Of a DNA stretch of 64,000 nucleotides, positions 26,401 through 39,900 are shown one piece after another (positions within the stretch are counted from its first letter, which is position 1; every line of letters begins with the position of its first letter). The stretch is from Polytrichum commune (taxonomy: Eukaryota > Streptophyta > Polytrichopsida > Polytrichales > Polytrichaceae). Below the pieces are notes generated by a model. It was not told the DNA's origin. It searched no databases and saw only the letters and a list, made by a program, of their open reading frames with translations. The stretch is from the NCBI GenBank assembly GCA_950295325.1, contig OX485805.1, positions 28,073,501 through 28,137,500 on the forward strand. The letters run 5' to 3'. Both the position numbers and the translations under genes were made by a program.

Positions 26401-29400
26401 TTTTGAAGTGAGCCTTTGTGGAAGGTCAACCAGAGCCACAGGAAACACACATATTGAAATAGGTTTGAGGTATGTGGGCCTTCTGTAGTCACTCTTCTTA
26501 ATTGCACACCTATATTTGAACAGTACATGGCAAGGTTTGTAGTTAAGAATGGACACCAAAAAGACACGTGTTACAATGAGATTGCACTGTGTGCTCAAAA
26601 TTTAGAGGCTGTTCTAGGTTCAATATTTAACACAATTTGGAGGAATTATGTGATCACTAAGAGAAAATGGGTTTCATTTTGACCTCTTACAACTTTTGCA
26701 TCACAATTCTTTTTTTTGAACTTTGTGTGATTCACAATTGCGAACTGGATGAGACAATTACTGATTCGATCCAAAAGTCAATATTGCCTGTGGATGTGCC
26801 CACAATAGGGCCACAAACCTTAATTGAATGGGAAGAAAATTCAAAATGAAGGACGTCTCATATACTGTACATGCAGAAGTGCAGCCTATAAATTCTGTAG
26901 AAAGAATCTAAACAGGGTCTGCTCTATTGAAACAAAATAAAAATTCCTGGAATTGCAAAGTACCCTTGAAGTCATCCCAAGGTTGTTCTGGTGGTCCCTG
27001 AGGGGTGGTTCTTCCAAAGTCGACCACTGAAGTTATTCCATTCCTCAGTGCCAATTTGCTGGCTTTAATCAATGCTGCCCTTCTCTCCTCAATCGATGGT
27101 TCAGGAATGATCCGCTGGATGATTGAAAGTGCCGTGTCAACCAGCAGCCCTGTTGCATCTTCAAACATTTAAACAAACAAAAAACAATGTCATGTACATG
27201 TTCATGACCAAGACTTGTGAACTCACTTTGCAGTGATACCTCGAGGGACAATAAAGTGCAAAACTAACAATGCGCTCATGAAAAGATTTCTAAAGTCAAG
27301 GTGGATTGAGTAGTCACAAATGATCATAACAATACTTGCCAGAGGAGATGATGAGGATGTACCCCCTTGACCATCCCTCAAAATTATGCCTCCTTCAGGA
27401 TCTGGTGTATCACGATGAATGTCTGCTAAAGCCAATGCTACTGAGTTCACCAAGCATTTGTGAAAATCTATTCGACATGCAACAACCTGCAAATCATGTC
27501 TCCAAATGATTCATCAACTCCATTTTAGCTTTCTTTCCCATAACATTTTACAGCCTTTATTACTGTTGTCTGCATTCTTCTTTTGCTAATAAAACAAATA
27601 TGACATAAGCCATAATGAATTCAGGATACATGAAGCATAGTAAATTCACATACAGGGTGGTCTGGAGCTTCAATCCAAGAAGAGTCTGGCATTTCTCCAC
27701 CCCAATTCTCTTCGTTCCAATTGACTCCAATTATCCATTTTCCTTTCTCCACCTCTGTCGGCTCAGTATTGAAGTCTGAATGTCAGATGCCTGAAGGAAA
27801 CGGAGGCCCTGTCTAAAAAACCAGTGGCCAGTCATCTATGATTCTAACAAGAGTGACAACCATAATCCTGATTTAACATGTCAATTTACTTCAAAAGAGT
27901 CTCCTTGTACATCCCTTGGGAGTAAAAACCAATAAATAGTTGGTGCCAATTGTGAGAACCTCTCAATTTCTTTTTGTACTTCAGTCACTTGAACAATCAC
28001 AACATAATAGATGTCAAAAGAGAGTATCGTCGAGACCAGATACAAATGATTTTCTCTTCACACATGCACATCAGAGCTAAGCCAAGAAATTTGCGGTGAC
28101 TACCTCGAGAGGCACGCTTGAATGTGCTCCAAAAATCCACGTGGCTGCGCACATTTCCCAGTTGCACATACATCATCTTTCCTTGCATCCACACAAAAAA
28201 GAACATCATAAGGCATCATAACCTCTGAAGCCAAATAACCCCTCCAATCCACGTGTTCATTCAGTAGACAACAAAAAGAACAACATTTGCAAGTTGGCAG
28301 TGCAAGGTGGTCTGTACAGTGACGTCTAGAAGTGCATAAACAAGTGCAAAATGGTAAGTTGCCTTCCAATTATTCAACATCCTTCAAATGCAAACTGCAT
28401 GTAGCCAACTTCATTTATTACACTGCATAGTGACATAAGATGAACCATTTACCAGACAAGTCTGTTAACCAGCAAGAATATTACATACTCAAACCCATCA
28501 GGATCTTACTCAAAATCATCAACGATTGAGATTCCTATTGAATTTCTGTTAAAACTAGGAACTGAGAATTGAGATGACAATCAGCCACTACGTACCTGGA
28601 GGCCGCCGCTAATAAAATGCACATGGGAATCTATAAACCCAGGAACTACAAATTTTTCCTCCAAATCCACAATCCTTGTCTTTGGACCAACCCCTGCAAA
28701 CTGTGCAGCAACACGTTGTCAACACAACACCGAGGTGGCAATTCTCCCCTTTGCCAACACTTGTTTCTATTTCAATTCTAATGCTTCTAATGAATTAACG
28801 ATTTGATGTTTCACAACGAGGAGCAACATGCTTAGAAAGAGGGGGAGCATTGAGAGGAATGCATCGATACAATTTGCAAAATGAATGTGAGCGAAGGGAG
28901 TCTCAGATTCTCGAAATCGACATATCTACCTGAGTTATGTTGCGATGACCGATGGCCAAATAGCGGCCATGGCCATCAACTGCAATGACTCATCAAAAGA
29001 ATTTTTACTAAATCATCCAGGACCCCTCTGTACTTTTTCCATTTCTACGAATGTGTATAAAATGACTTAGAATCTAGAGGCTCTGCATGTTTTTAAGAAG
29101 CATTATTCAAAATCTTTAAAATGTTTTAGCAGGTCCAAACCATGTTCTAAAGACGCTGAAAATGTGGGCAACGGGAGTCTCGAATTCTCGACATCGACAT
29201 TCTTACCTGAGTTTGGTTGCGATGGCCAATGGCCAAAATGCGGCCATGGCTATCAACTGCCATGAATTGCGCCCACGGCTGACCAGATTCTCCCGTCCAA
29301 ATGGTGGCATTCACGAACATCACATCGGCAGCAGAAATGTTGCGGTTCGCTCCTAATACTTTCGTCAAAGCTCTCGCAATGGCGAGATAAGTTTCTGCAT

Positions 29401-29686
29401 CCATGCAAGCAAACTTGAAGGCCTTACTCAAGCAAGCAAGAAATAAACCATCGGTTGCGAGCAAGGCAGGTGCAGAAGAAATAAAGACTGGAAGAAAGAA
29501 AGACAGAACATAAGAAAGGACTAAGAAATATTTACTTCACGACAAGCAAGAAATGAACCAAACCTTCTGTGAGTAAGACATGTGCAGAAGAAAGAAAATA
29601 AGAAAGGCTTAAGGATATTTACCTGGAAGGAACAAGGAGGCGGGCGCCAAGACGATGAGCACGGGCAAGAGCGCCATGAGCTTCAT
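23484..29686 (-). CDS. LAF3-like amidohydrolase (amidohydrolase 3 / YtcJ family)
   Basis: Predicted metal-dependent hydrolase. Arabidopsis LAF3 acts in phytochrome A far-red signalling; the substrate is unknown. Fifteen exons (minus): 29686-29623, 29394-29207, 28700-28596, 28176-28104, 27775-27654, 27486-27363, 27158-26964, 26290-26205, 26026-25919, 25792-25697, 25443-25345, 25138-25064, 24844-24713, 24234-24119, 23661-23484. They join in frame to 586 residues (LAF3 about 583). Residues 1-21 are a hydrophobic signal or anchor. Metal-site motifs: FIDSHVHF (His110, His112), GGVKAFADGSLGS (Lys339), VAIHAIGD (His391), VEHAQH (His423) and GSDWP (Asp487). All expected ligands are present, so it looks active. 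The first ATG at 29686 and one four residues later (29677) are both possible. It is head-to-head with the HERC gene; intron 13 carries a duplication and intron 14 a 13-bp tandem repeat. Confidence 0.94.
23801..23856. repeat. 13-bp tandem repeat, 4.3 copies, LAF3 intron 14
   Basis: Unit (A/G)GTCCTCATAAGA repeated four times and a partial. Purely intronic. Confidence 0.95.
24355..24690. repeat. Direct duplication of about 168 bp in LAF3 intron 13
   Basis: The blocks CTTCAAGCTCTTGATATTCTTT, AAGCCCAT, ATTAGTCATC, CACTGCAAA and GAGAATTGCAA occur twice in the same order, about 168 bases apart. It is non-coding and lies wholly between exons 14 and 13. Confidence 0.85.
28885..28990 (-). pseudogene. 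Duplicated remnant of LAF3 exon 2
   Basis: This intron 2 segment repeats the 3' half of exon 2 plus its donor (29160-29270). On the minus strand it still reads VDGHGRYLAIGHRN, compared with VDSHGRILAIGHRN in the real exon, and is followed by a GT at the same junction position. The upstream half of the exon is absent, so it is probably not used, but its frame is intact over about 20 codons and an AG lies a few bases upstream. Confidence 0.8.
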
Positions 29687-30955
29687 ACTGCAGCAGAGCC
29701 GGTCTCGCTGCTTCCGCCCCATAGCACTTCAATTCTCCCTCCCTTGATTCTCGCTTCTCAATTCTCAATTCTCGACCTAGAGAATGTCGACGTAAATCCC
29801 TCACTGCTTCCTTCCTCCCTCAACCCGTTGCTGAGTTCGTCAGTCTCCTGCTCATCCTGCACTCTTAACGAGAGACGATTGGAAGCAGTGAGTGGCGGAG
29901 TGGCGGAGTCCTTAGACATCCATCCATCCATCCATCCATCCACCCATCCACCCATCCATCCACCCATCCACCCATCCATCCACCCATCCACCCATCCATC
30001 CATCCACGTCAGGTGGGACCCACCTCGCACTCGTGTGCACAACGCTAAAGAGGACTCGCTCCCGGCATCGATTGACGTTGGATCTCCTTCCTTAGACTTG
30101 AGTGAGTCTTCCTGGCGTCGCAGGTCCATTGTTGAAACTTATTTCGGAAGAAGCCATCGCCCCTTCTTCCATTCTCTTGCTCTCGCTCTCTTGCGTCCCT
30201 CCTAACTTAACCTCCATCTTCTATTTCTGCTGGATTCAAGACGGCTCTCTAACCACGCTTGCACCGCCTCCAATTCTCTAACATTTCTTCCATTCTCTTT
30301 CTTTCTCTCACACTCTCTCTCTCTCTTTCTCTTTCTGGAATCCGCTTCTAGGTTTCATCGTCTCTTGCCTCTGTCGAACTTGCTGCTGGATTGGCACTCC
30401 AACTGAATCTCGCTTGTACCGACTCCAATTCTCTAGCAACAATCCACATGGACGACCCTCCCCTCCCTTCGCCAATTTCCTTTTGCTGATCTCCTGAACA
30501 CTGACGCCGTCCTAACCCCCCCGATTTTCAGATTGTCTACGCCGGCCGTTCGCATGGCAGCCTCCATCGTCCACTCCTCCGTCATCGGTACCTTAACTTT
30601 ATCACTGTTCTCTCTTGAGACCTAAAATTCGCTTTCAATCCGCGCGACCTGACCTCCCGGCTGTTTCCGCAAGTTCATTCGGCACTAGATAGATTGTTGA
30701 GGGCTACTTTTGCCGGTGTTTTGATTTTTGATTTTTTTTATGTTTTCTTGCCGGAGTTTGAGTGAGATCGGTCGGCAGATGAAGAGGTGGAGACTGTGCA
30801 ATTTGCCGTGGCATTGAGTTCCATAGAGTTCCAGAGAATTCCAGAGAATTCCAGAGAGAGGTAGATGCAGAGGTAGTAATTAGGACGTGCAATTCAAAGA
30901 GTAATTGTTTAATTCCAGGATAATCTTAAATCTCATCGAATTCGCATACAGTGGA
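29687..30955. promoter_or_regulatory. Shared 5' region of LAF3-like and HERC genes
   Basis: About 1.27 kb between divergent start codons. It holds a CATC/CACC tandem tract (29917-30006), a CT-rich stretch (30297-30340), and GC-richer sequence than the surroundings. A short open segment starting at the ATG at 30557 cannot be spliced in frame to HERC exon 1, since the nearest acceptor leads to a stop. Transcript starts are not visible. Confidence 0.55.
29917..30006. repeat. Tetranucleotide tract (CATC/CACC)
   Basis: Ninety bases of CATC units, with CACC substitutions at regular intervals giving a higher-order period of 12-20 bases. It lies 230-320 bases upstream of the LAF3 start codon, so it may be in its promoter or 5' leader. 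Confidence 0.97.
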
Positions 30956-33900
30956 ATGGATGGATCCAACCAAATTAAGAGAGCTCGGGAAATTATAGAT
31001 GGTGATGGCGGTGATGGTGGCGGTGCAGTGTATGCATGGGGCAGAGGGGAATTAGGTCAGTTAGGCGTGGGAGACGACATCGATCATCTGAAACCAACGC
31101 CGTTAGCCAGCTTAGCGAACAAGGACATAGTACACATTGCAGTCGGCGATTACCATACAGCTTTTTTGAATGGTACGCTTCCTTTACAAATCAAGTTCTA
31201 TTCGTTTTTAGGGCTCAGATTGCAGGAAGTTGTTCCCGTTGCACCACTTCCATGGGTGTTTGTTCCAGGAGGGGAGGTTGTCGAATTGCTCAACTGGTGT
31301 TTGAAATGATATGGGGAATTGGTTCAGATGAGGGAGAAATTTACACCACGGGGAGCAATGATTTTGGCCAACTGGGAGCTAAAGGGCGGGAAGCTCAGTT
31401 GATCCCTGTGCGGGTTGCCGCCCTGGATACGCACATTGTAACTCATATAGCTTGTGGACCTACACATACAGTCGCCGTCACAGGTGCGTCCTCCTAAACT
31501 GTAAATTCATTCTAGACCATGAGGTTGTAGGATTGTATTGAGTGATTGCAACATTTTTTTGCACTGGGAATTGCTCCCTACCGTTTGCGTCAATTGGTAG
31601 TCTGAGCTTGTCATTCTGGAGCTCCACAAGCTGTTGTAAGTATTCTTGGGAGGTGCATTTGATTACTTTTCATGCTTGCAGGGATTACAGCAGTCCTAGG
31701 TTGACCTAGTACCTGAGTGGATGCAAAGGGCATCTGACAAAGAGTGTTCCCTAAGATGCCTACTTAGATAGGCACGTCTTTGACTACTTCTGATGGACAC
31801 TCTAGAACAGCATTCTTTAAATTTGAGGCACCAAGAGTGCAACCTATATTTCTCGTGCAAGCCCCAAGGCCATTGTTCCCAAGGCCTTGCCTGATCTTTT
31901 CGTAGTACTCGCTTTTCCCGCCATGTGTGAAAATTTTGGACGTTCTTAATTGTACATGCTGTTCATTTGAGGAGGAAAGGATGGTTATAATGAAATACTT
32001 AATTTTTCCTCAATGTGCACATTTATGGCGAATCTTTCCCAGAATCGAATGACTTGATAGATTGTGAGAGGAAAATGTCAACGTCTTGGTGTTGTTGATG
32101 TCAACGACACAAGGCATGTGAAATGAGTTCAATAACAAATACGAAAACTGATGGATTGTTCTCTAGGTAACATTATCTATGAAACTCAACACTACATGTG
32201 GTATAGTACTTCGGTTTCCCACAATCTACTTAGATTTGATGCATGGTAAGTGTTGTCAAAGGAGATTAGATCTTGAGCCTCTTTTGGGGAACTGATGCCT
32301 GTCGGAAGTGATTGACTTGATTACTAACGAGCATGATAGACCTTGAACCGGGATAGCTGAGGAGTTTTAGTCGGCTTGCTCAAGTCTAGAGTTGAACATC
32401 ATCTGATACAATCAGTACCTTGAATAAATGCTACCTCTTCAGTAAAGTGTTTTGTTTCTATTTATTTCACTAGGAGACTTCTCTTGCATTGTGTATTTTG
32501 AGCAAGTTAGCGTGCCTGATTGCTTTGGTCAGTTTTCAAGAGGTGTAATGAGCACATGCTTGACTTTTGTATGTTGTACAGAGGCGGGTGCATTGGCATC
32601 TTGGGGGGGAGCTGAGTTTGGACAATTAGGGTTCGAAGGAGGGGGTTTGGTAGACGGTGTGCAGCCTCGCATCATTAAAGGATCACGAGAACTTCACTTT
32701 GCACGTGTTGCAGCTGGTGCTGCACACACGCTAGCTCTTACAGGTGCAGTCCCTCTTCCCCCTGTATTTGGTATGCAGTTTTGGATAGCTTGGGTTTACT
32801 GAGCTTTATAGCACACAGGAAGCGGGGATGTCTACTCGTTCGGGCAGGGCGTTTTTGGTGCTTTGGGACATGGAAATCTGGACGGCTGCAGTACACCCAC
32901 TCTTGTGGAGGGCCTTTGGGGTCTAGGTGTCACTCAGGTACCTCTTTGTTCCTAAATCGACATCTGTTTTAGAGAATCTGAGCCTTTCACTGAGCGTTTA
33001 TTGTCATTCATCTCACCATGCTACTTTCTTCCTATGCTGGGTGTTTCTTCAAGGGCTGGATGTGCAACTTACATTCCCATGAATCTGCTGGGCATTTGGA
33101 TGATGCAGGTTGCATGTGGAGAGACCCATAGTGTTGCATTGACTGTAGATGGGCAGGTGAGAAGGAAAAGAGCCCTTGTTTTTGAACCTCATACTCAACT
33201 ACCCAATCTTCTTCGGGGAATGTCTTTGATCTGTCCTATGTTGAGAAGGACGTTCCTAATGTAACTGTGCTTTACACACGTGCAAATGGTTGCGATGATG
33301 TAATATTGTAGGTTTTTACATGGGGCCGAGGGAAGTATGGTCAGCTCGGACATGGAAGTACACAAAATTTGGACAAACCGGTTCGAGTGAGTGCATTATT
33401 AGATCAAAATGTAACTCAAGTGGCATGTGGTGGGGATCACTCTATGTCTATCAACAGTGATGGGCACCTTTTCACTGTAAGTTTTCTTTTTAGGCCCTTC
33501 AAGATATGCATTTGCAGCATGAACATGGGTACTCTATATTTAGGGATCCTAGAATGAAGGATTGATATTAATCACTTTGGTTGTTGCTAGTGGGGACGAG
33601 GTTTATGGGGACAAACAGGGCTTGGAATCACAGAAGACACTTTGAGCCCAAGGCAGGTTCATGGGTTGGAAGGGAAATTTGTGATCCAGGCATCGGCAGG
33701 TGCTCGGCATACTGTTGTATTGGCAGACCGGGGAGATGTGTACGGTTGGGGTGATTGTGGACAAGGTCAGCTTGGGGCATCTGAAAGGTGTGATTCTGTC
33801 TTCATGCTAAGTCGTCAATCTCTCTCTGGTTGATACTTAGATCCCTCTTGAATTTTGGATGTGGTCTCTTCTCGTTAGATTCTGCTGTAACTTAATGAGG

Positions 33901-36900
33901 ATTATGGGAAATCTCTTTTGCAGTGACATTCAACTGTCTCCAAAGTTTCTCTTGGGCTTCAAAGATGGCAAAAGACCTCTCTTTGTGGTGGCAGGTGGGG
34001 AGCACACAGTGGCAGTTTGTGGAATAGTCTCAGAAGCACAGGACTCACCTTTAGGAGATGGAAGGTTTGGCCCTCTCCCTTGCAATACAACCTTCAGTTT
34101 AATCCATTTTGCCTGTGGATGAGCACTGTTAAGTAACTCTTCAGCTGCTAATGTTGTAAGTGATAAGGTCGTTGTATTTCTCATTCCAGAGGTCAACCTG
34201 ATGCCATGCCTTCAAGTGAAGGATCTGGCAAAGAAGCAGCAAGGGTGAAGGTCGTGGACAACAGACATGGTGTTGGTCTTAAACCTCTCCAAATACCACT
34301 TCTCCTGAAACTAGTACAGGTTGGTTTCTAAATCTTGACATTTTGGGCTTCCCGACATAGTAATATTTTGGTCACAGGGCTGGTGGTCCCACTCTAGAAA
34401 GCCCTCGATGAGTACAGGGATGGCGTGAATTTGGTCTTTATTTTGATTGGATGGGAGGAAGTTATTGAAAGTCACTCTAAATTTTTTGGAAACAAGAGAA
34501 TTGGTCTCTTGAGTTGTTGGGTGTGTTTCTCCTTCTATGATTATATGGGCATAAAACCCTAAAATAAGTAGGCCATATAAAATTTGTTGAACTGCCATGA
34601 TGTGCAAAGCATGAATCTCTCTTGTGGCAAACCATGACAATGGGGCAATATTCTTGGCCTAATGTGGAGTCTCAATTTAGAAGTTGCTATGTCTAACAAG
34701 GTTGTTGGACCCACGGATTCCTGCAATGTGTTTGATGGTACAAAGCACCAGTGTGAGTATGTTCGATGGTACAAGGCACTAGCCCCCCAGAAGGTCCATG
34801 TTATACTCTAGTATGGTTTCCATGGACATTTGGAACCATCTGTGTAAAACTCAGATTATTTGATGACCCGATTAGATTGCTTGTAACTTCTTTTGGAGAT
34901 GTAATATTCTAAGGTTATTGTAATACTTCTTGATTATGACATATTAGGGTTGAGAATTAGAAATTAAAGTCTCAGTGAAAGCTACACAATTTAAGTCTGT
35001 TGATCTATCTGTTTGTTGTATATAAAAGTGCCTTCGTTTTGGTTACAATGCGACTTGTTTGAAGTATATAATTTTGAAAATCTATTCAGCAAAGTATATC
35101 AATTGCTGAACTTGATGTTATCAGAAAAGGGTAATAGTTGCAACCGAAGTGCTGCTGTGCATGTCATCATGATAGTAGCCTTCTATAAGCCGCTTCTGAG
35201 ATTTTTTGAAATATAAGTCGTAGAACGGTTGTTTATGAGTTTGCACTTGGACGTTGTATTAACGTGGTAAAAAATCTTCAAGTAGGTTGTCTTGAGCTAC
35301 ATTTTGTGGTTGAAATGAATAATGCTCATGAACCAAATTACTTGGCCATCAATCTAGCATGGAACTTTAGAGGTAAAGATGGGCTGAATATGGAGTGGTG
35401 GCAGTTAAGAACAAGATTGGGGATTGGGGATTGGGGGTTAAGAACAAGAACAAGGACCTGTTTTTCACTCACAGGATGTGTGGAGATAGTGAGAATCATT
35501 GTTTTTCGTTCTCATTCACCGATGGGTTTGACTGTCTCATTTGTGTCTTGTTTCAATGAACGAGGGAATGGAGTACCTTATATAACATCTCTGGGTTGCT
35601 ATTTGTAGGATGCTGCAGCCTCCTCACGTGGGCTCCCTGTCCTGATCCATGCAGTAGAGGATATATTTTCATCTGTCAGATTTCTTACCCTTGCATTTAT
35701 GCAACAACCATCATGGCTGACACATGAAGAAGGCATTCACAGTGGTTCACAACATTCTTCTGGAGGTTCATCTGAATCCTATGTGACCTTGAACGTAAAG
35801 CCAACTAATGTTTCTGCATTCAATAAAGAAATTGAATCCAGGTTGTGAGTGTTGTCATTGATATCTTTGCAAAATTGTAGCAGAATTTGATGATGTTTTT
35901 GAATGTGCTTGAGTGATGTAATCAGAATTCCATGTTGATGGGCATAGGTCAACAAGTGGAGAGATCAGGTCTGGACATTGCACTAATTCGAGACACATAT
36001 CATGGTGTTTTACAGCTCTACAAACCTGAGGTGCTCCTTATATTCTAAAATACTAAGCCATTCATTTTCTTTTTGAGAATGCAAAATATGGACTTGTTTA
36101 ATTCACGCTCTTTCATCTGCCTGGCAACTTCGCATGTTGTTGCATCTGAAGATATTTGTATGGTTCACCTTCATATTGAAACGACTTTCCTCAGTTGACC
36201 TATTTATGTGCTTCTTTGAGAATGATTCATTTGTCTATTGTGCAGGTAGTGAAAAAGCTAAGGGAGGCCATGATTCGCTTGTTTGAGAGCATACTCAAGC
36301 ACATGGGCAGGGTTTCGGAATCACTGTGGATAAGGGTAAAACTGATGGATTTGTTGTATCATATTTTAATGTCTTGGATAGCCAGTGGCAGTACATTGCT
36401 TCACATGACAATCAGAAACCTCTCGTTAGCTTATGTCTGCTTTTATATGCACTCGCCTTGATGTAAATGGATACAATTCATTGCAGAATGTATTTCTCCA
36501 AGTAGCATTAACACTAGAAAAATATGTCATTCTGTGCTCTTTTTCTTATCCAATGGTAGCAGATGGTAAATTCCTTACTGCATTGTGGTATTGGCTGCAG
36601 GTACTTCTTATTGGTCTGCAGAGCCCTCTTATTGGAGAGGATTCGTAAGTATCCTACCCATTACATGATCTGATTAAATTGGAAGTCTCTTTATGTGGAC
36701 GGCTTGTTGTCAGAACATGGAGTATTAAAAGAGAAACTGTGCAAACTTGTCATACTATACAAGGTGGAGTGATGGTCTAGTTATCTGGGTTGCACTTCAT
36801 TCCATTTGAAGATCCTTGAATAGTTTGGATCTGATAAATTGTCGCTTTAAAGTGTCCCTGCTTATTCTGATTACGAAAATTATCCTGCTACCAATCAGTA

Positions 36901-39900
36901 TCACTGTTATGAGACACTCTTTAATGTAGACGTTCCAACAATCCTGATTACCCTCTTCAAAATATTCAATTACACTGTATTAGAGAAGGTTAAGGAGTCC
37001 AAATGTTAACCTTAGACACCAATGAGGAAGACTTTGATTTCTTTACTGGCAAAGCTTTCTGTGCAGTTGGCGTCATTTCATCAACTTATCATGTTGCTTC
37101 CTGAGTTGTGGCAGAGGATGTCCATTTACATCTTATTTTTAGAGTGCATTGTTCAAGGCTAGAAAGATGATATGTTCAAGTGTACTTTCTACTGTTAGGA
37201 AGTGACAAAACACAGTGACTAGTGGTGTGGACTTGTGACTGCTATACATGATGGAGATGTAAGTTTGAGAGTCTAAGAACAGCATCTACAGAGATAGGGT
37301 ACCACTCGTAGGCTTGGAGAGTCTCGACTCATCTGAATTCATATCTCTTTCATCATATTTATGTTGTATTGCTGTTGGTATGGTCTTTACTTACAGACAT
37401 GGAAAGTGAAAAGTCTAATTTTATTTTAACATTGGTCATTGGCAGTGGGGATTTGATATCCATTCGTCTCTTTGCTGTTTTCCGCCGCATCTCTTCTTCT
37501 GCTAAAAGGGTAAGGTTGGCTTCGTCCTTATGAAGCTGAAATCCTGTCATCAGAAAGTTTTATATCAATTGGCTACCAATGATGCTTAAATTGATATGCT
37601 CTAGCACTTACTTTCTGTGTGGTGTTGCAAGAGGATTTTGTACTGAAATTTTAGCTACTAACTTGGTGACAGGAAATCAGCCACTGGCTAAGAAGTTATC
37701 CCAAGGATGTGTTTGGTGGTCGTTTTGTGCGAGGAATACAAAATTTCATTTCTAACAGGTGAGACAATCAATTTGTTGGAGATGTTCTATGTTGTCTCTC
37801 CCATTCTTACTTGGAAGTCGTGACCAATGTGGAACTACACTAAATAGTCCTATTAGAGTGGGTTACCATCTGGAGTAACATGTTGCCATTACTGTTTATT
37901 GAGATTATCAGTTTTTTGCCAAGTAAGTAATTTCGTGTTCTTTGAAGTGCGTGTTATTTGTTTGTCTTATCTGAGTAGAAAATGAAAACCTTATAAAAAT
38001 GTTATAGCAACATGTAACTCCAAACGTTAACCTGACAGAAGTCTAGTGGCAAACTTAACACCAGCTGTTTTATTCGATTTTATTCAGAGGAGCACAGCTA
38101 TCGAGTGAACACGATGGCATTTCAGTGGATATTTTAAATGCACTTGAGGTAATCACTAGCAGCAGTTGACCAATATTTTAGGCCTTATGTGTTATTTCTG
38201 TTCTTCTCTTTAGGTAGAGTATTTCAATCTTAATGTTTGACATAGAAAGTAAAAATTTGCATTCAAATTTTTGGGTATCATGTATGTTCCAGGTATTACA
38301 GTTGCTGTTCAGAGCTGACCATAATGAAGAAGTAATTCCTTATTCAGATTTCTACAGTGTTGCTGTCAGTGAGCATGCGAGTCTTGAGGTGAGTTGGTCA
38401 ATAAATGATCTTTGAGATTTTTATTGGTACTTCTTACTGATTTCTCGCAGTTTTACACTTGTAGGTGCAATAGCTTCATTGCGAAGGGGTACATGGCATA
38501 CTCTTTTGATTTATCCTGGATTCTTTCTACAGTTGGAGTCCTGACATGTAGAAAGATTTTAGTGATTATCCAGTTAAGGTTTAGTTTTTGGGAGTGGATT
38601 CTGCAATACTAGTCACCAAGAGTGGAAATTATTATGACTAGAAATATGGAAAGCGATCACTTGACTACCTAGAAAGTATTGTAAGCTTTCCAGCAATACA
38701 TTTAAATTTTGAGCCCAAACTTGTCTTCTCACAGTTTTGTTTTCCAGGATGACTACTTGCGCTGGAATGATGTTTTTGGAAGAGAGGAGGCACATATTAT
38801 TTCTTTCTGCCAGGTAAATGCAACCCTGAAGTTTATATACCATACAATTGTCTTGTAAAGATTGTTGTGGATAGTCAAATGGCTTGCCATCATTTGGCTA
38901 TAGCTGCATGTCTGTTTGTTTTCTGCTTGATTCTCGTTCTTGGTTGGTCCATTTCTTTGCTGTAGGTTGAGTATGTAACTCTAAGATATCTGGATTAGCT
39001 ATCTCTCTTGATTCTTAGTTTGTTGCGTACTGAAATCTGGAATTGTTGTCTAAAACAAGATCCTGACAAGGACAAATATTGTGAATTTACACTTGGCCAT
39101 ACACAATGTTATGAGTGCCATTGGAGCAGATTTCGTAAATTCAGAAATAATTGATTCGGTATATGGGAAGCAAACACTCCTCATAAGAGGACTTGAAAAT
39201 ATTGCTGCAAAACAGAGTTAAGCCTCTGATGTTTCCCTTTAACGACTGCATCCCAAGCAGTGCTGTCCACGTTGTTACTTATTTGTCCTGCTCTAGTTTA
39301 TGACGAAAAAGTGGTCCAGTAAAAATGTTGTTTGTCACAATCAAGTGGATAGGACCTCACAAGGTCCAAGCCTCAGATTCCCAATGTGGCTCTCATAGTT
39401 GAGGATCAAAAATGTTGTAATTTATTTTCTAATTGTGTGCAAGATATTTGTTTGCTTTGCAGGTCCCATGTGTATTGACTCCTGATGCCAAAAGCCAAAT
39501 TTTACAGGTAAGGGCCAATGGGATTTGACTGGACCTGTAAACAGTTTGAGTCATTATGTTAAGGAAATCCGGGCACCCTAATTTGTGGATTTGGTTTGGG
39601 TTTTTATGCTCAGATTGAGGCTCACATACGGAAGACTAAGGAGGTGCAAGTTTCCTTCATGGCACAGTTGTTTGGCAACGTGCTGGAGAGCCCATTCTTG
39701 ATACTCAGTGTATGCACTTCTCATCATTCTTATGTGGCATTTATGTAACGCACTTATTATATTTTGGAGGTGCACATGTATTGGTAATTGATTTGTCACT
39801 TCTTTTGCAGGTTCGGCGCAGCTCTCTGTTCAGTGACAGTTTGCGACAGCTAGTAGAGCATGAGTGTGACTTCAAGAAACCATTGAAGGTGCTGGTGTTG

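Noticed and set aside
29582-30205. 207-codon plus-strand open frame rich in HPSIHPST repeats
   Set aside because: It is a translation of the CATC tetranucleotide tract across the LAF3 promoter and the antisense of LAF3 exon 1.
30557-30591. ATG-led MAASIVHSSVI as a first exon of HERC
   Set aside because: Joining it to the available acceptor near 30918 gives an immediate stop; MDGSN at 30956 is a sufficient start.
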